Positions 52,640 to 60,841 of a stretch of DNA of 64,000 bases are shown here, piece after piece. The position numbers were made by a program, and so were the translations under genes. The stretch lies in contig NZ_BMHP01000007.1 of assembly GCF_014641075.1 (NCBI RefSeq), positions 124,001-188,000 on the forward strand, in the 5' to 3' direction. Each line of letters starts with the position of its first letter. The stretch's first letter is position 1. The notes under the pieces were generated by a model, which was not told the origin of the DNA, searched no databases, and was given only the letters and a program-made list of their open reading frames with translations. The stretch is from Paenibacillus nasutitermitis (GTDB lineage: Bacteria; Bacillota; Bacilli; Paenibacillales; Paenibacillaceae).

Positions 52640-54112
52640 ATGACAAAAAGAAAAGTAATTACGGCATTACTCGCTTCCATGCTGGTGATCACACTCTTGG
52701 CAGGATGTGGTTCTAATGATTCCGAAAATGGTGAAGCATCCAAATCGAATACGTTGAAAATTATGAGAACCTATCATGCAGGGCTGGAACAGTTTACTGG
52801 TAACGATAATATTAATAACAATAAATTAGTCAATTTATTGAGTGAATGGTCAGGGCTTAACTTGAACTATGAGCCGTTGCCAAAGGATAATGTGTCACAA
52901 AAAATCTCTGTGTTACTCGCTTCGGGTGATGTGCCGGATATACTCTGGATTCCAGGTAAATCCGATTATTTTAAGCTGGCGCAACAAGGTGCATTTGAGC
53001 CGCTGGACGATTTAATTAAACAAAACATTCCTAACATTTCGAGTGTATTTTCACAAGATGAACTGGATGTAGCTAAATTAGATGGTGTAACGTATGGAAT
53101 ACCCATTAGGATTGCTCAAAAAGTAGGAAATGGTCTGTTGGTGCGCACCGATATACTAAGTGAGCTTGGTTTGAAAGCGCCTACAACATTGGATGAGATG
53201 TATAAGACTTTAAAAACAATTAAAGAGAAGAAGGGTATTGCGCCATATACAGCGGCTACGTCCAATCCGGGAGCATTTAAATCAGGTTTTTCTCCATTAG
53301 CTGGCGCATTTGGAGTAGGCACTTCAACCGTTGTCAAGGATGGAAAACTGGAATTTTCTTGGCTTCAGCCAGAATACAAACAATTTCTGGAAACCATGAA
53401 GACGTGGTATGACGAAGGACTCATCGATAAGGAATTCGCGATCAATAAAGATGTTAAAGACAAGATGATCAACGGTACAGCAGCGATGACTACGACCTTT
53501 TGGTCGGATGCAATGAGAATAGATCAAGCGATTGAAGAGAAAGGAAAATCGGATACCATACATTACATTGCACCGCCAATTGGACAGGACGGTAAATCAG
53601 GAATACCAGCGGAATCATTAGCGGATACCTACTTAGTTATTCCAAAGAAAGCTAAAAATAAAATTGGCGCTGCCGAGTATTATAATTTTTTGCTTGAGGA
53701 CAAAACAGATAAGTTAATTACCTTCGGAATCGAAAATGAGGATTATACCATCGAGAATAACGAAGTGGTTCAAACAGCCGAGCAAAGCAATCAAATACCG
53801 TGGAGAACATTGTACTTTTCACTAGATACGGATAAAAGCTTTAACTCAAGATTAGCTGCTAAAGGATTTTTGCCGTACTATAACGAGCTGCTTCCATTCA
53901 AACAAAATAGAGAAGAAACGGCGTATTCTCCATTTGTAGAGGCATGGGATACTAAGTTCACAGAGCTGCAAAATTATATGGAAGAAAATGCAATGAAATT
54001 TATTATGGGTAAACGTGATCTGTCAGAGTTTGATAAGTTTGTTGAAGAGTTTAATGCCAAAGGCGGAGAAGCAGCAATTAAAGCAATGAATGAATGGTTC
54101 GTAAATCAATAA
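52640..54112 (+). CDS. Extracellular solute-binding lipoprotein (CUT1)
   Basis: A 490-residue lipoprotein. The signal peptide ends with lipobox LLAGC (Cys about residue 23). The mature protein is a family 1 solute-binding domain (VLLASGDVPDILWIPGKSD, QGAFEPLDDLIKQ). It lies 20 bp after the second permease and 10 bp before the LamG-like gene. No ATPase gene is present, so a shared MsmX-type ATPase elsewhere is expected. The substrate is not readable. Confidence 0.94.
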   Translation: MTKRKVITALLASMLVITLLAGCGSNDSENGEASKSNTLKIMRTYHAGLEQFTGNDNINNNKLVNLLSEWSGLNLNYEPLPKDNVSQKISVLLASGDVPDILWIPGKSDYFKLAQQGAFEPLDDLIKQNIPNISSVFSQDELDVAKLDGVTYGIPIRIAQKVGNGLLVRTDILSELGLKAPTTLDEMYKTLKTIKEKKGIAPYTAATSNPGAFKSGFSPLAGAFGVGTSTVVKDGKLEFSWLQPEYKQFLETMKTWYDEGLIDKEFAINKDVKDKMINGTAAMTTTFWSDAMRIDQAIEEKGKSDTIHYIAPPIGQDGKSGIPAESLADTYLVIPKKAKNKIGAAEYYNFLLEDKTDKLITFGIENEDYTIENNEVVQTAEQSNQIPWRTLYFSLDTDKSFNSRLAAKGFLPYYNELLPFKQNREETAYSPFVEAWDTKFTELQNYMEENAMKFIMGKRDLSEFDKFVEEFNAKGGEAAIKAMNEWFVNQ

Positions 54113-54122
54113 GGAGGTCACG

Positions 54123-54887
54123 ATGAATAAGTTAACAGCAAGCGATTCATTTATAAAAACAGAGGGCTTAATTTCTTTATGGGACTTTCAGAATAAAGAA
54201 GGAGATACCTTTATCGCCAAGGGACCTTATCCTTATAAGCTGAAAGAAATGAATGGTGCGGTTGACGTTATCGAGGCTCCTATAGCCGGTGGAAAAGCAA
54301 TTGATTTATCGGATTCTAAATGGTTGAGCATAGCTAGAGAAGAGTGCCCGATGTTAAACATCTATGGTGCAGATGCCCGGTTCTCGGTCATGGCATGGGT
54401 CAAAAGAACGGAAAGGTCGAGCAGCGGCTGTGAGTTTGTGGCAGGCATCTGGAATGAAACGAAAAAACGGCGTCAGTACGGGCTATTTATTAATCTGGAA
54501 ATTTGGGATAGCTCCGAACAAGCATGTGGCCATGTATCAGCCGTTGGGGGACCTACACCAGGGTATAAATATTGTATGACTAGTGCAATTGGTACGACAC
54601 CAGTTGCAAAAGGTGAATGGCATTTCATCGTGTTTACCTATAATGGAAGCGAATCCACGATTTATTTAGATGGCGTGCTTGATTATCGCGAGGGCTATAA
54701 TCCTTATCCTTACCCGGATGGTATATTTGATGGAGGTAAGGATGGAGCAGATTTTACTGTAGGAGCAGTGAATCGTTCAGATGAAATCGGTAATTTTTAT
54801 CACGGTTTATTAGGCGGCTTGGCTGTATATAACCGGGCATTAAGCGAAAATGAAATAGCAGAGCTTTACTCCAAGAGTATTGATTGA
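54123..54887 (+). CDS. LamG-like (concanavalin A-fold) protein without signal peptide
   Basis: A 254-residue protein whose whole length fits one LamG/laminin-G-like jelly roll: LISLWDFQN at the start, FSVMAWVKRTE, KGEWHFIVFTYNGSESTIYL then DG, and GLLGGLAVYNRALSENEI at the end. It lacks a secretion signal, so it should be cytoplasmic, unusual for a carbohydrate-binding fold. AAGGAGG precedes the ATG. As the last gene of the importer operon it may bind or act on the imported compound. No catalytic residues can be identified. Confidence 0.82.
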   Translation: MNKLTASDSFIKTEGLISLWDFQNKEGDTFIAKGPYPYKLKEMNGAVDVIEAPIAGGKAIDLSDSKWLSIAREECPMLNIYGADARFSVMAWVKRTERSSSGCEFVAGIWNETKKRRQYGLFINLEIWDSSEQACGHVSAVGGPTPGYKYCMTSAIGTTPVAKGEWHFIVFTYNGSESTIYLDGVLDYREGYNPYPYPDGIFDGGKDGADFTVGAVNRSDEIGNFYHGLLGGLAVYNRALSENEIAELYSKSID

Positions 54888-54957
54888 TGTTAAATAAGCA
54901 AGCAATGAGTCCATTAGGTGAAAATCGGCCTATTTCATTGCATCCTTGTGCGATATC

Positions 54958-55413
54958 TCATCTTGCGGCTAATTTTTTCGCAGATGCGAAGAGGGCGCGT
55001 TCGTGAATGCCACGGATATCGTCGGGAATTTTTTCGGAGACGGAGGTCTCAAGAGAGAAGCTATCGTCAAAACCGATTTCTACCAGAGCATTTGTGAAGT
55101 CCTTCCAGTCGATGATGCCCATGTAAGGGAGCCAGTGCAAGTCTCCTATACCGTCGGGTGTAGAATCCTGAGGAGGCCATCTCCACGGACCATGTGACTG
55201 ACTAATTTCGATACCTGCGGCCTCAATTGCCGTTCTTTGATCATGAAGTGTCTTTTCAAAGTAAGCTTCGCTTAATTCGAAGAGCTCGGTTTTGGTGTCG
55301 ATAAAGTCCTGATAATCCAGGCACTCGTAGCCGTGCTCCTTCATTAATGTCAAGCCTTCGGCTATGCCGTATCTGTAGAGATAGGCTTTAGACTCAATAC
55401 CGATTTTCATCAT
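54958..55413 (-). pseudogene. Sugar phosphate isomerase/epimerase with internal deletion
   Basis: A 151-residue xylose-isomerase-like barrel protein that should be near 280 residues. The N-terminal ~100 residues (GIESKAYLYRYGIAEGLTLM ... ISQSHGPWRWP) and C-terminal ~65 residues (LHWLPYMGIIDWKDFTNALV) are well preserved, but the central barrel strands with metal ligands are missing between them, around PDGIGD. The deletion kept the frame, so the product may be made but is unlikely to be active. It lies at the right border of the AT-rich accessory region. Confidence 0.7.
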
Positions 55414-55446
55414 GATATTTGTGACAACCTTTCGTAAAAAGCTAAC

Positions 55447-55490
55447 GAAAATAACCCGCCCGGCCGGTCGCCAGGGAACGGGTTATTTTC
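55447..55490. terminator. Bidirectional terminator
   Basis: A 12 bp perfect stem (GAAAATAACCCG with CGGGTTATTTTC) with T/A tracts in the stem ends, just after the DUF948 gene on the reverse strand. Confidence 0.75.
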
Positions 55491-55495
55491 CAGTA

Positions 55496-55897
55496 TTACC
55501 TTGATTTAATGTACACGCTGGCAGCAGGCAAAGGATGGGACATGGTGGGAACGCTCGAATGGTGCAGGAGGTCGGTTTGCGATTCTCCTTTTCCTGTAAT
55601 GCCCGCTGCTTGCTTAACGGATTCGGCCACAGAGTGAATGACCTCGCCGACATCCGAAGCTGACTCCAGCAAGGGGTCAACGGTTTTGATTCTATGCTTG
55701 ACGTCCACGGTGACCTGATTGGCATTGTGAATCAGCTTCTTGGCTTCCAGGCTTAGCACATGAATGGAACTACGAGCTTCACGCAGCGTCAGACTGGATT
55801 CATCCAGCGTGTTCATGACTTTGCGAAGCGTCTTGATGAGATAGACATCCAGACATATGAATGCAATTGCAGCACCGGCAACACTGTATTTATTCAT
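55496..55897 (-). CDS. DUF948 family membrane-associated protein
   Basis: A 133-residue protein with one N-terminal membrane segment (residues ~5-22) followed by a long helical coiled region (TLDESSLTLREARSSIHVLS ... TVDVKHRIKTVDPLLESASD), the DUF948 pattern. In B. subtilis YtxG is a general-stress member of this type. GAGGTG precedes the ATG. It is on its own transcript with a strong terminator. The molecular role of the family is not established. Confidence 0.82.
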   Translation of the reverse strand: MNKYSVAGAAIAFICLDVYLIKTLRKVMNTLDESSLTLREARSSIHVLSLEAKKLIHNANQVTVDVKHRIKTVDPLLESASDVGEVIHSVAESVKQAAGITGKGESQTDLLHHSSVPTMSHPLPAASVYIKSR

Positions 55898-56005
55898 CGT
55901 AGCACCTCGCCTTCTTTTTCTTATTTTATGGGAAGGACAGGTTTTGCATGACTAAGGGTGATGTAAATTCCATCAGCGGAAGCCTCAAAAAAGTCCGGAT
56001 AACAC

Positions 56006-56031
56006 GAAAAAGAGCGCAAAAGCAGCGCTCT
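56006..56031 (-). terminator. Terminator of the Gly/His-rich protein gene
   Basis: On the reverse strand AGAGCGC, a seven-base loop and GCGCTCT are followed by TTTTTCG. Confidence 0.75.
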
Positions 56032-56051
56032 CTTTCATACATGTGAAAGGG

Positions 56052-56555
56052 TTATCCCCAGTTAAAACCCGTTTTCACACCGACGCCATGGCCGGCGACA
56101 TTACCGCCTGCTTGAACACCGACACCATGGGTGCCGAGATGTCCTCCTGCCTGCAGGCCCAGACCGTGATCGCCTCCAATGTGGCCGCCGGCATTAATAC
56201 CGACTCCATATCCTCCGCCTGCATGACTGTTTGACTGCAACTCAAGGTCCTGGTTGCCCCCTGGATTGCCATCCTCATAGAATCCTGCCTCATATCCATG
56301 ACCCATGTGACCGCCGGCATGAACACCCATCCCAAAGGGGCCGAGGTGCCCTTCTGCATTAAACCCGACGCCATGACCTCCGGGGTGGAGCCCGCCTGGG
56401 TGAATCCCATTTGTTTGGCTCCAGTAAGGCTCTCGGCCTGTAGGATGCATCCATGGGTGATAGGCGTACGGATGGACGGGATGCTGTGTATAATAAGGCT
56501 GATAATAGGGGTGGGGGTGTCGGACATATGGATAGGCGTAAGGATTGATTGTCAT
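56052..56555 (-). CDS. Gly/His-rich repeat protein
   Basis: A 167-residue low-complexity protein. The first ~40 residues are rich in Tyr, Pro and His (NPYAYPYVRHPHPYYQPYY). The rest consists of about eight imperfect ~12-residue units of the form G-x-G-V-G-x-x-A-G-G-H-x-G. There is no signal peptide or membrane segment. ATG 56555 follows GGAGG. The composition resembles spore-coat or metal-binding proteins, but no family is recognised. The gene is convergent with nothing and has its own terminator. Confidence 0.75.
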   Translation of the reverse strand: MTINPYAYPYVRHPHPYYQPYYTQHPVHPYAYHPWMHPTGREPYWSQTNGIHPGGLHPGGHGVGFNAEGHLGPFGMGVHAGGHMGHGYEAGFYEDGNPGGNQDLELQSNSHAGGGYGVGINAGGHIGGDHGLGLQAGGHLGTHGVGVQAGGNVAGHGVGVKTGFNWG

Positions 56556-56737
56556 TGTTTGAACCTCCATCACTTTGATGATACAGCCTATTCACAATGA
56601 CGAAGCAGTGACACCTGCCTGGTACAAATTAGGCTGCGGCCCAAACCGGAAATCCGTTTAAGAAGAAAAAATATTTGCTTATTTCCTTCATAAAGGTTAT
56701 ACTATAATCTCCGGGTACAAAACGTGCCTGATCATGA

Positions 56738-56818
<81 letters not shown>

Positions 56819-56838
56819 TATCTATTATGATATATCTA

Positions 56839-56872
56839 TCCCCGTCCGGCCTTGTGCTGGACGGGGATTTCT
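56839..56872 (+). terminator. Terminator of the tRNA gene
   Basis: CCCCGTCC pairs with GGACGGGG around an 11-base loop, followed by ATTTCTTGTT. Confidence 0.7.
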
Positions 56873-56908
56873 TGTTGCTTTTATGTAAGTCAACAGCCGG
56901 CTTGTACA

Positions 56909-57154
56909 CTATAGATACTCAACCCGGTCTGCATCACTCCAGTCGAGGTCATTGACAACAACACCATCGACTAATGGCAGGATCCAATAGATACGACTTT
57001 GTTTCCCTTCATGATCCACTGCAAGCGCAGAGAATTCGCAATCATTGGCCTGGAATCGTCCTTCGGTCAGCAGCCGACCGGTTAAATCAGGGTCAGCCAG
57101 CAGTTTGTAAACCATTCCGTTAACCGTAACCGTTCCGGATTTCCTGTTCATCAT
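56909..57154 (-). CDS. Hypothetical protein
   Basis: An 81-residue soluble protein (MNRKSGTVTVNGMVYKLLAD ...) with a slightly acidic Trp-containing end (DLDWSDADRVEYL). The ATG at 57154 is preferred because GGAAGGA lies nine bases upstream; an earlier GTG at 57172 overlaps that site. Codon use is like the core genes, so I regard it as real. I do not recognise the family. Confidence 0.6.
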   Translation of the reverse strand: MMNRKSGTVTVNGMVYKLLADPDLTGRLLTEGRFQANDCEFSALAVDHEGKQSRIYWILPLVDGVVVNDLDWSDADRVEYL

Positions 57155-57556
57155 CTCTATCATTCCTTCCACGATTCATCCTGCCTTTATCATGTCACAA
57201 GCACAAGAAGAAAACAAAGCTTATTCTGTCTATAGGAGAAATGTGCGCCTCTTGCAGGGCAGATTGGGACAGAAAGTAGAACATCCGTTTCATTCTTTAT
57301 TCATTTTTTTCGCTCAGTATGGTAACCTTAAGAGTAGGTGTTTTACTAAGATGAAGTTCGCATCGCCATCTTTTGCGATTATCTGCAAAGGCCAGCCGAA
57401 TCAGTGACTTGAGCATGACGAATCGACATAATAGGGCCGCAATCCTTAGTCGGGGGAGCGGACCCTTTCTTTTTCAGAAGCCATAGTGTCATGGGATGCG
57501 GTCGTGATTGTGATGGAGGTTCAGCTTGAATTTGAAGGCAGGGAGGAATGATTGGC
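57155..57556. other. Gene-free spacer with a possible terminator
   Basis: No supported gene. A 71-residue frame at 57192 has no ribosome binding site. A stem AGGGCCGC/GCGGACCCT at 57433-57466 followed by TTTCTTTTT could be a terminator, although no gene directly precedes it. Confidence 0.4.
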
Positions 57557-57799
57557 ATGGCTAAGGCGCCAAAAAGACCAACAAGAGACGAGTTTCAACT
57601 GGAAGAACTGGGGGAAAGGCTTATAGAAGCCAAACAGGAGGAATCCGAGTTGATGCTGACGGTATGGGGTTGGGAACAGAAGGTTCAGGGAAGAATTGTT
57701 CTGATGGATACCCGCACAAGGCTTGTACATATGGAAAGACTCGGTGAAATTACGAAGGTTCCGTTCATGGATATTATGAATGTGGAGAACGCCAGCTAA
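57557..57799 (+). CDS. YolD-like family protein
   Basis: An 80-residue protein whose C-terminal half shows the YolD-like pattern (QGRIVLMDTRTRLVHMERLG, ITKVPFMDIMNVE). ATG 57557 is 10 bp after GGGAGG; the ATG at 57548 is too close to that site. YolD-like proteins often accompany Y-family polymerases (UvrX/YqjW), but none is seen here. It lies 26 bp before the yitT-like gene and may be cotranscribed with it. Confidence 0.65.
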   Translation: MAKAPKRPTRDEFQLEELGERLIEAKQEESELMLTVWGWEQKVQGRIVLMDTRTRLVHMERLGEITKVPFMDIMNVENAS

Positions 57800-57825
57800 A
57801 TATATCTCACAGGAGGAGCCAGTTG

Positions 57826-58692
57826 ATGCCCAGAATCCATAGAAAAACGAAGTTTATTGATCTTCTGAAAAAGTTTATTTTCCTCACTGTAGGGGCAGTC
57901 CTGATGGCAATCGCCCTCGAAGTGTTCCTGGTGCCCAACTCCATTATTGATGGGGGGATCACGGGGATTTCGATTGTCTTGTCCGAAGTGACGTCAATTT
58001 CACTGGGGATCTTTATCTTCCTGATCAATATACCCTTTCTCTTTATCGGCTATAAGCAGATTGGTAAAACCTTTGCGTTCTCCACGTTATATGCGGTTGG
58101 CATTATGTCGGTCACGACATTTCTCCTGCATCATGTAGAGCCGTTCACCACTGAAAAAATTCTGGCTGTCCTTTACGGCGGCGTTACGCTGGGTCTTGGC
58201 GTGGGGCTGGTTATCCGCTACGGCGGAGCGCTTGATGGATCGGAGATCGTAGCCATTCTTTTATCCAAAAAACTGCGCATTCCGGTTGGCCAAATCATCA
58301 TGATGATCAATGTGTTCATCTTTATCGTGGCAGGGTTTGTGTTCGGCGCCGATTCCGCCATGTACTCCATCTTTTCCTTCTATATTGCCGCGAAGGTCAT
58401 GGATATTGTTGTGGAAGGTCTGGATGAATCCAAATCCGTTACGATTATCACACAGGATTACGAAGAGGTTTCCGAGGCCATCTCAAACAGGCTGGGCAGA
58501 AGCACGACCTTTATTTATGCAAAAGGCGGGTATACCAAGGAGGATACGCAGATGATTTATTGCGTTGTCACCCGGCTGGAAGTGGCCAAGCTGAAGAATG
58601 TGGTCCAGGAAATCGATCCCAGCGCTTTCATCTCCATTCAGCATGTCTCCGACGTCATGGGCGGAAGCACGGAGAAGAAGAGCATACATTAA
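57826..58692 (+). CDS. YitT family membrane protein, second copy
   Basis: A 288-residue YitT protein closely similar along its whole length to the one at 953-1819 (shared FLVPN-IIDGG, KQIGKTFA-STLY, GG-LDG-EIVAI, ADSAMYS and C-terminal CVVTRLEVAKLKNVVQEIDP). It has five membrane segments and a DUF2179 domain. AGGAGGAG precedes the ATG. Function is unknown, as for the first copy. The ends of both proteins (KKSIH / KKRDIH) are also alike. Confidence 0.9.
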   Translation: MPRIHRKTKFIDLLKKFIFLTVGAVLMAIALEVFLVPNSIIDGGITGISIVLSEVTSISLGIFIFLINIPFLFIGYKQIGKTFAFSTLYAVGIMSVTTFLLHHVEPFTTEKILAVLYGGVTLGLGVGLVIRYGGALDGSEIVAILLSKKLRIPVGQIIMMINVFIFIVAGFVFGADSAMYSIFSFYIAAKVMDIVVEGLDESKSVTIITQDYEEVSEAISNRLGRSTTFIYAKGGYTKEDTQMIYCVVTRLEVAKLKNVVQEIDPSAFISIQHVSDVMGGSTEKKSIH

Positions 58693-59056
58693 AAAACGAA
58701 GCTCGCCCAATGAAACTGTCTTTCACATTTATGTGGAGGATGGTTTTTTTTTTAGGGGTCAGGAAAAGGTTGGTACCCACATAAGGGAGCGGAGCGATCG
58801 GTATGGTCTAAAAAAAAATGACCCGCATCTCTGCGGGTCCAAGCCGTTCTATATTAATAAAGGGGGGTTGTTAGTTCTTATTATAGGCGGCTAATCTTAA
58901 AATCAGATGAAACGGGTGTAACAATTCGATTAAGAAATATTTCAGGAAGGGACTTATGTTACCCGGCCCATATATATTTAATTTGCTTGGGAGGATGTAC
59001 ATCTCATTTTTTCCCGTAGTATATTGTTTACTAGACTAAAGGGGAGAGGAGTGAGT
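58693..59056. other. Gene-free spacer with a GC hairpin
   Basis: It contains a perfect hairpin GACCCGCA-TCTC-TGCGGGTC (58820-58839) preceded by nine A residues, so it reads as a terminator only on the reverse strand, where no gene is seen. A ten-T run lies at 58743-58752 without a clear stem. No further feature is supported before the kinase. Confidence 0.45.
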
Positions 59057-60841
59057 ATGATCCGTATTGGGCTGAGGAAACTTTATAACTCGCTGTTTCT
59101 TCGTCTGGCCATGATGCTTGGCCTGATGCTGGTGCCTATCGTATTAATCGGGGTCAATTTCTATTCCGGGAGCCAAAATGCGCTGCGGCTGGAAATCTCC
59201 AATTCCATGGAATCGCGGGTTGATGCCAATATTCGGGCGATGGAGAAGGAAGTCGAACGGATTCAACTGCTTCAGTTTGAACTGATTAATGATGAATTTC
59301 TGAACAAGCTTGCCGTCATTCCCGATTACATGAACAAATTCGATAAGAGTCAGGCCATTCTTCTGGTACAGGACCGGTTGTTCGCAATAAAGAACAGCAG
59401 TCTGTATATATCGGATGTTGTGGTTCATGTGCCTTCGATTAAACAGACGATATCGGCGATGCAGGGTTCCGGATCGATTCGCACCGAGCAGTTTGATACG
59501 ACTAGAAAACTGGCTAAGGTGCATCCGGGGAAGGCGATTTATTTTGTGAATCATATCCCTTATATCGTTCTGGTTCATGAGGTACGCGGTCTGTATGAAG
59601 AGGAGAACGCGCTTTATTCGATTATCGTCGAACTTTCCTCAAGCGAACTCAGCAAATCCCTCTCTGCTTTGGAGAGCAGCGAGAACAGCGGCTCCATTTT
59701 GATCGATCCAACCGGAGAGTTTGATATCCGCACGCATGTTTATAAAAACACGTATCTGGATCAGTTTATCGATCACCACAGGTCCGGAATATCGGATACC
59801 GCAAGGAATATGACGTCCATTGGCGAAGGAGCTGACCGCGTTCTGGTATCCTCCCGGTTCTCGAAGCTGCTTGGCTTCTCTTTGATTCATTATGTGCCGG
59901 AGAAGCATCTGTTCTATAATTTATACCGCTATCAGCAGCTTTTTTGGGTGCTCACAGTTGTTTTTCTGATTTTTATTACTGTGCTGTGCATATCCCTGTA
60001 CCGTATGATTCACCGACCTCTGCTTGCGCTGCTTCGCGCTTTCCGGAAGATGGAGAAGGGGGAGCTGGATGTATCCGTCGATTCGCACAGCCGCAGCGAG
60101 TTCGGGTATTTGCTGCAGGGCTTTAACAAGATGTCGAGGCATATGCGCGAGCTGATTGAGCAGGTATATACGCAAAAAATACTGGTTCAGCGTTCGGAGC
60201 TTAAGCAGCTTCAATCGCAGATTAATCCCCATTTCCTGTATAACAGTTATTTTAATCTGTCTAACATGATTGCCGTGGAAGATTATGACAGCGCCAAATT
60301 GTTCGCTTCACAGATGGGCAGCTATTTGCGTTACATAACCCGTAATTCCTCAGACGAGGTTCCATTGATGGAGGAGGTCAAGCATGCCGCAATCTATACG
60401 GAAATTCAGGAAAGACGTTTCCGGCTGCGGATGCAAGCGGAGTACGGCGAAGTCCCGCCCGCTTACCGGGCGGTTATGGTCCCGAGACTGATTCTTCAGC
60501 CCCTGATTGAGAACGCTTTCGAACATGTTTTTGATCATATCGAGGAGGGGGGGCGGCTTGTTATTTCCTTTCAGGAAGAAAAGGACCATCTGTTGATCCG
60601 GATCGGAGACAACGGAACCTTCCTGGAAGAGGATCGGCTGGATGAGCTTCAGGCTTGGCTGGAAACGGATGACCATGCGATTGAAACCACGGCTCTGCTC
60701 AATATTCATCGTCGCATGCGCAATAAATATGGCGAGCAAGGCGGCTTGCAGGTGGGCCGCAGCGGACTTGGAGGATTGGAAGTTATATTGATGATCCGGA
60801 AGGGGGAATCGGAAGATGCTGCGACTGTTAATTGTGGATGA
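59057..60841 (+). CDS. YesM-type sensor histidine kinase
   Basis: A 594-residue kinase. First membrane segment ~12-35 (LRLAMMLGLMLVPIVLIGVN), extracytoplasmic sensor to ~290, second segment ~295-315, HAMP (PLLALLRAFRKMEKGELDVS), then QSQINPHFLYNSYFNLSNM and HATPase (LQPLIENAFEHVF, IGDNGTFLEE). In the HATPase N box the usual aa are retained, but the G1 region reads GDNGTFLEEDRL, a divergent lid. ATG 59057 lies after GGGGAGAGGAG. It overlaps the regulator gene by 26 bases. Confidence 0.92.
   Translation: MIRIGLRKLYNSLFLRLAMMLGLMLVPIVLIGVNFYSGSQNALRLEISNSMESRVDANIRAMEKEVERIQLLQFELINDEFLNKLAVIPDYMNKFDKSQAILLVQDRLFAIKNSSLYISDVVVHVPSIKQTISAMQGSGSIRTEQFDTTRKLAKVHPGKAIYFVNHIPYIVLVHEVRGLYEEENALYSIIVELSSSELSKSLSALESSENSGSILIDPTGEFDIRTHVYKNTYLDQFIDHHRSGISDTARNMTSIGEGADRVLVSSRFSKLLGFSLIHYVPEKHLFYNLYRYQQLFWVLTVVFLIFITVLCISLYRMIHRPLLALLRAFRKMEKGELDVSVDSHSRSEFGYLLQGFNKMSRHMRELIEQVYTQKILVQRSELKQLQSQINPHFLYNSYFNLSNMIAVEDYDSAKLFASQMGSYLRYITRNSSDEVPLMEEVKHAAIYTEIQERRFRLRMQAEYGEVPPAYRAVMVPRLILQPLIENAFEHVFDHIEEGGRLVISFQEEKDHLLIRIGDNGTFLEEDRLDELQAWLETDDHAIETTALLNIHRRMRNKYGEQGGLQVGRSGLGGLEVILMIRKGESEDAATVNCG

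Noticed and set aside
58820..58839. GACCCGCA hairpin considered as a terminator of the second yitT gene
   Set aside because: The A/T tract lies on the wrong side for the forward strand; it would only terminate reverse transcripts, and no reverse gene is present.
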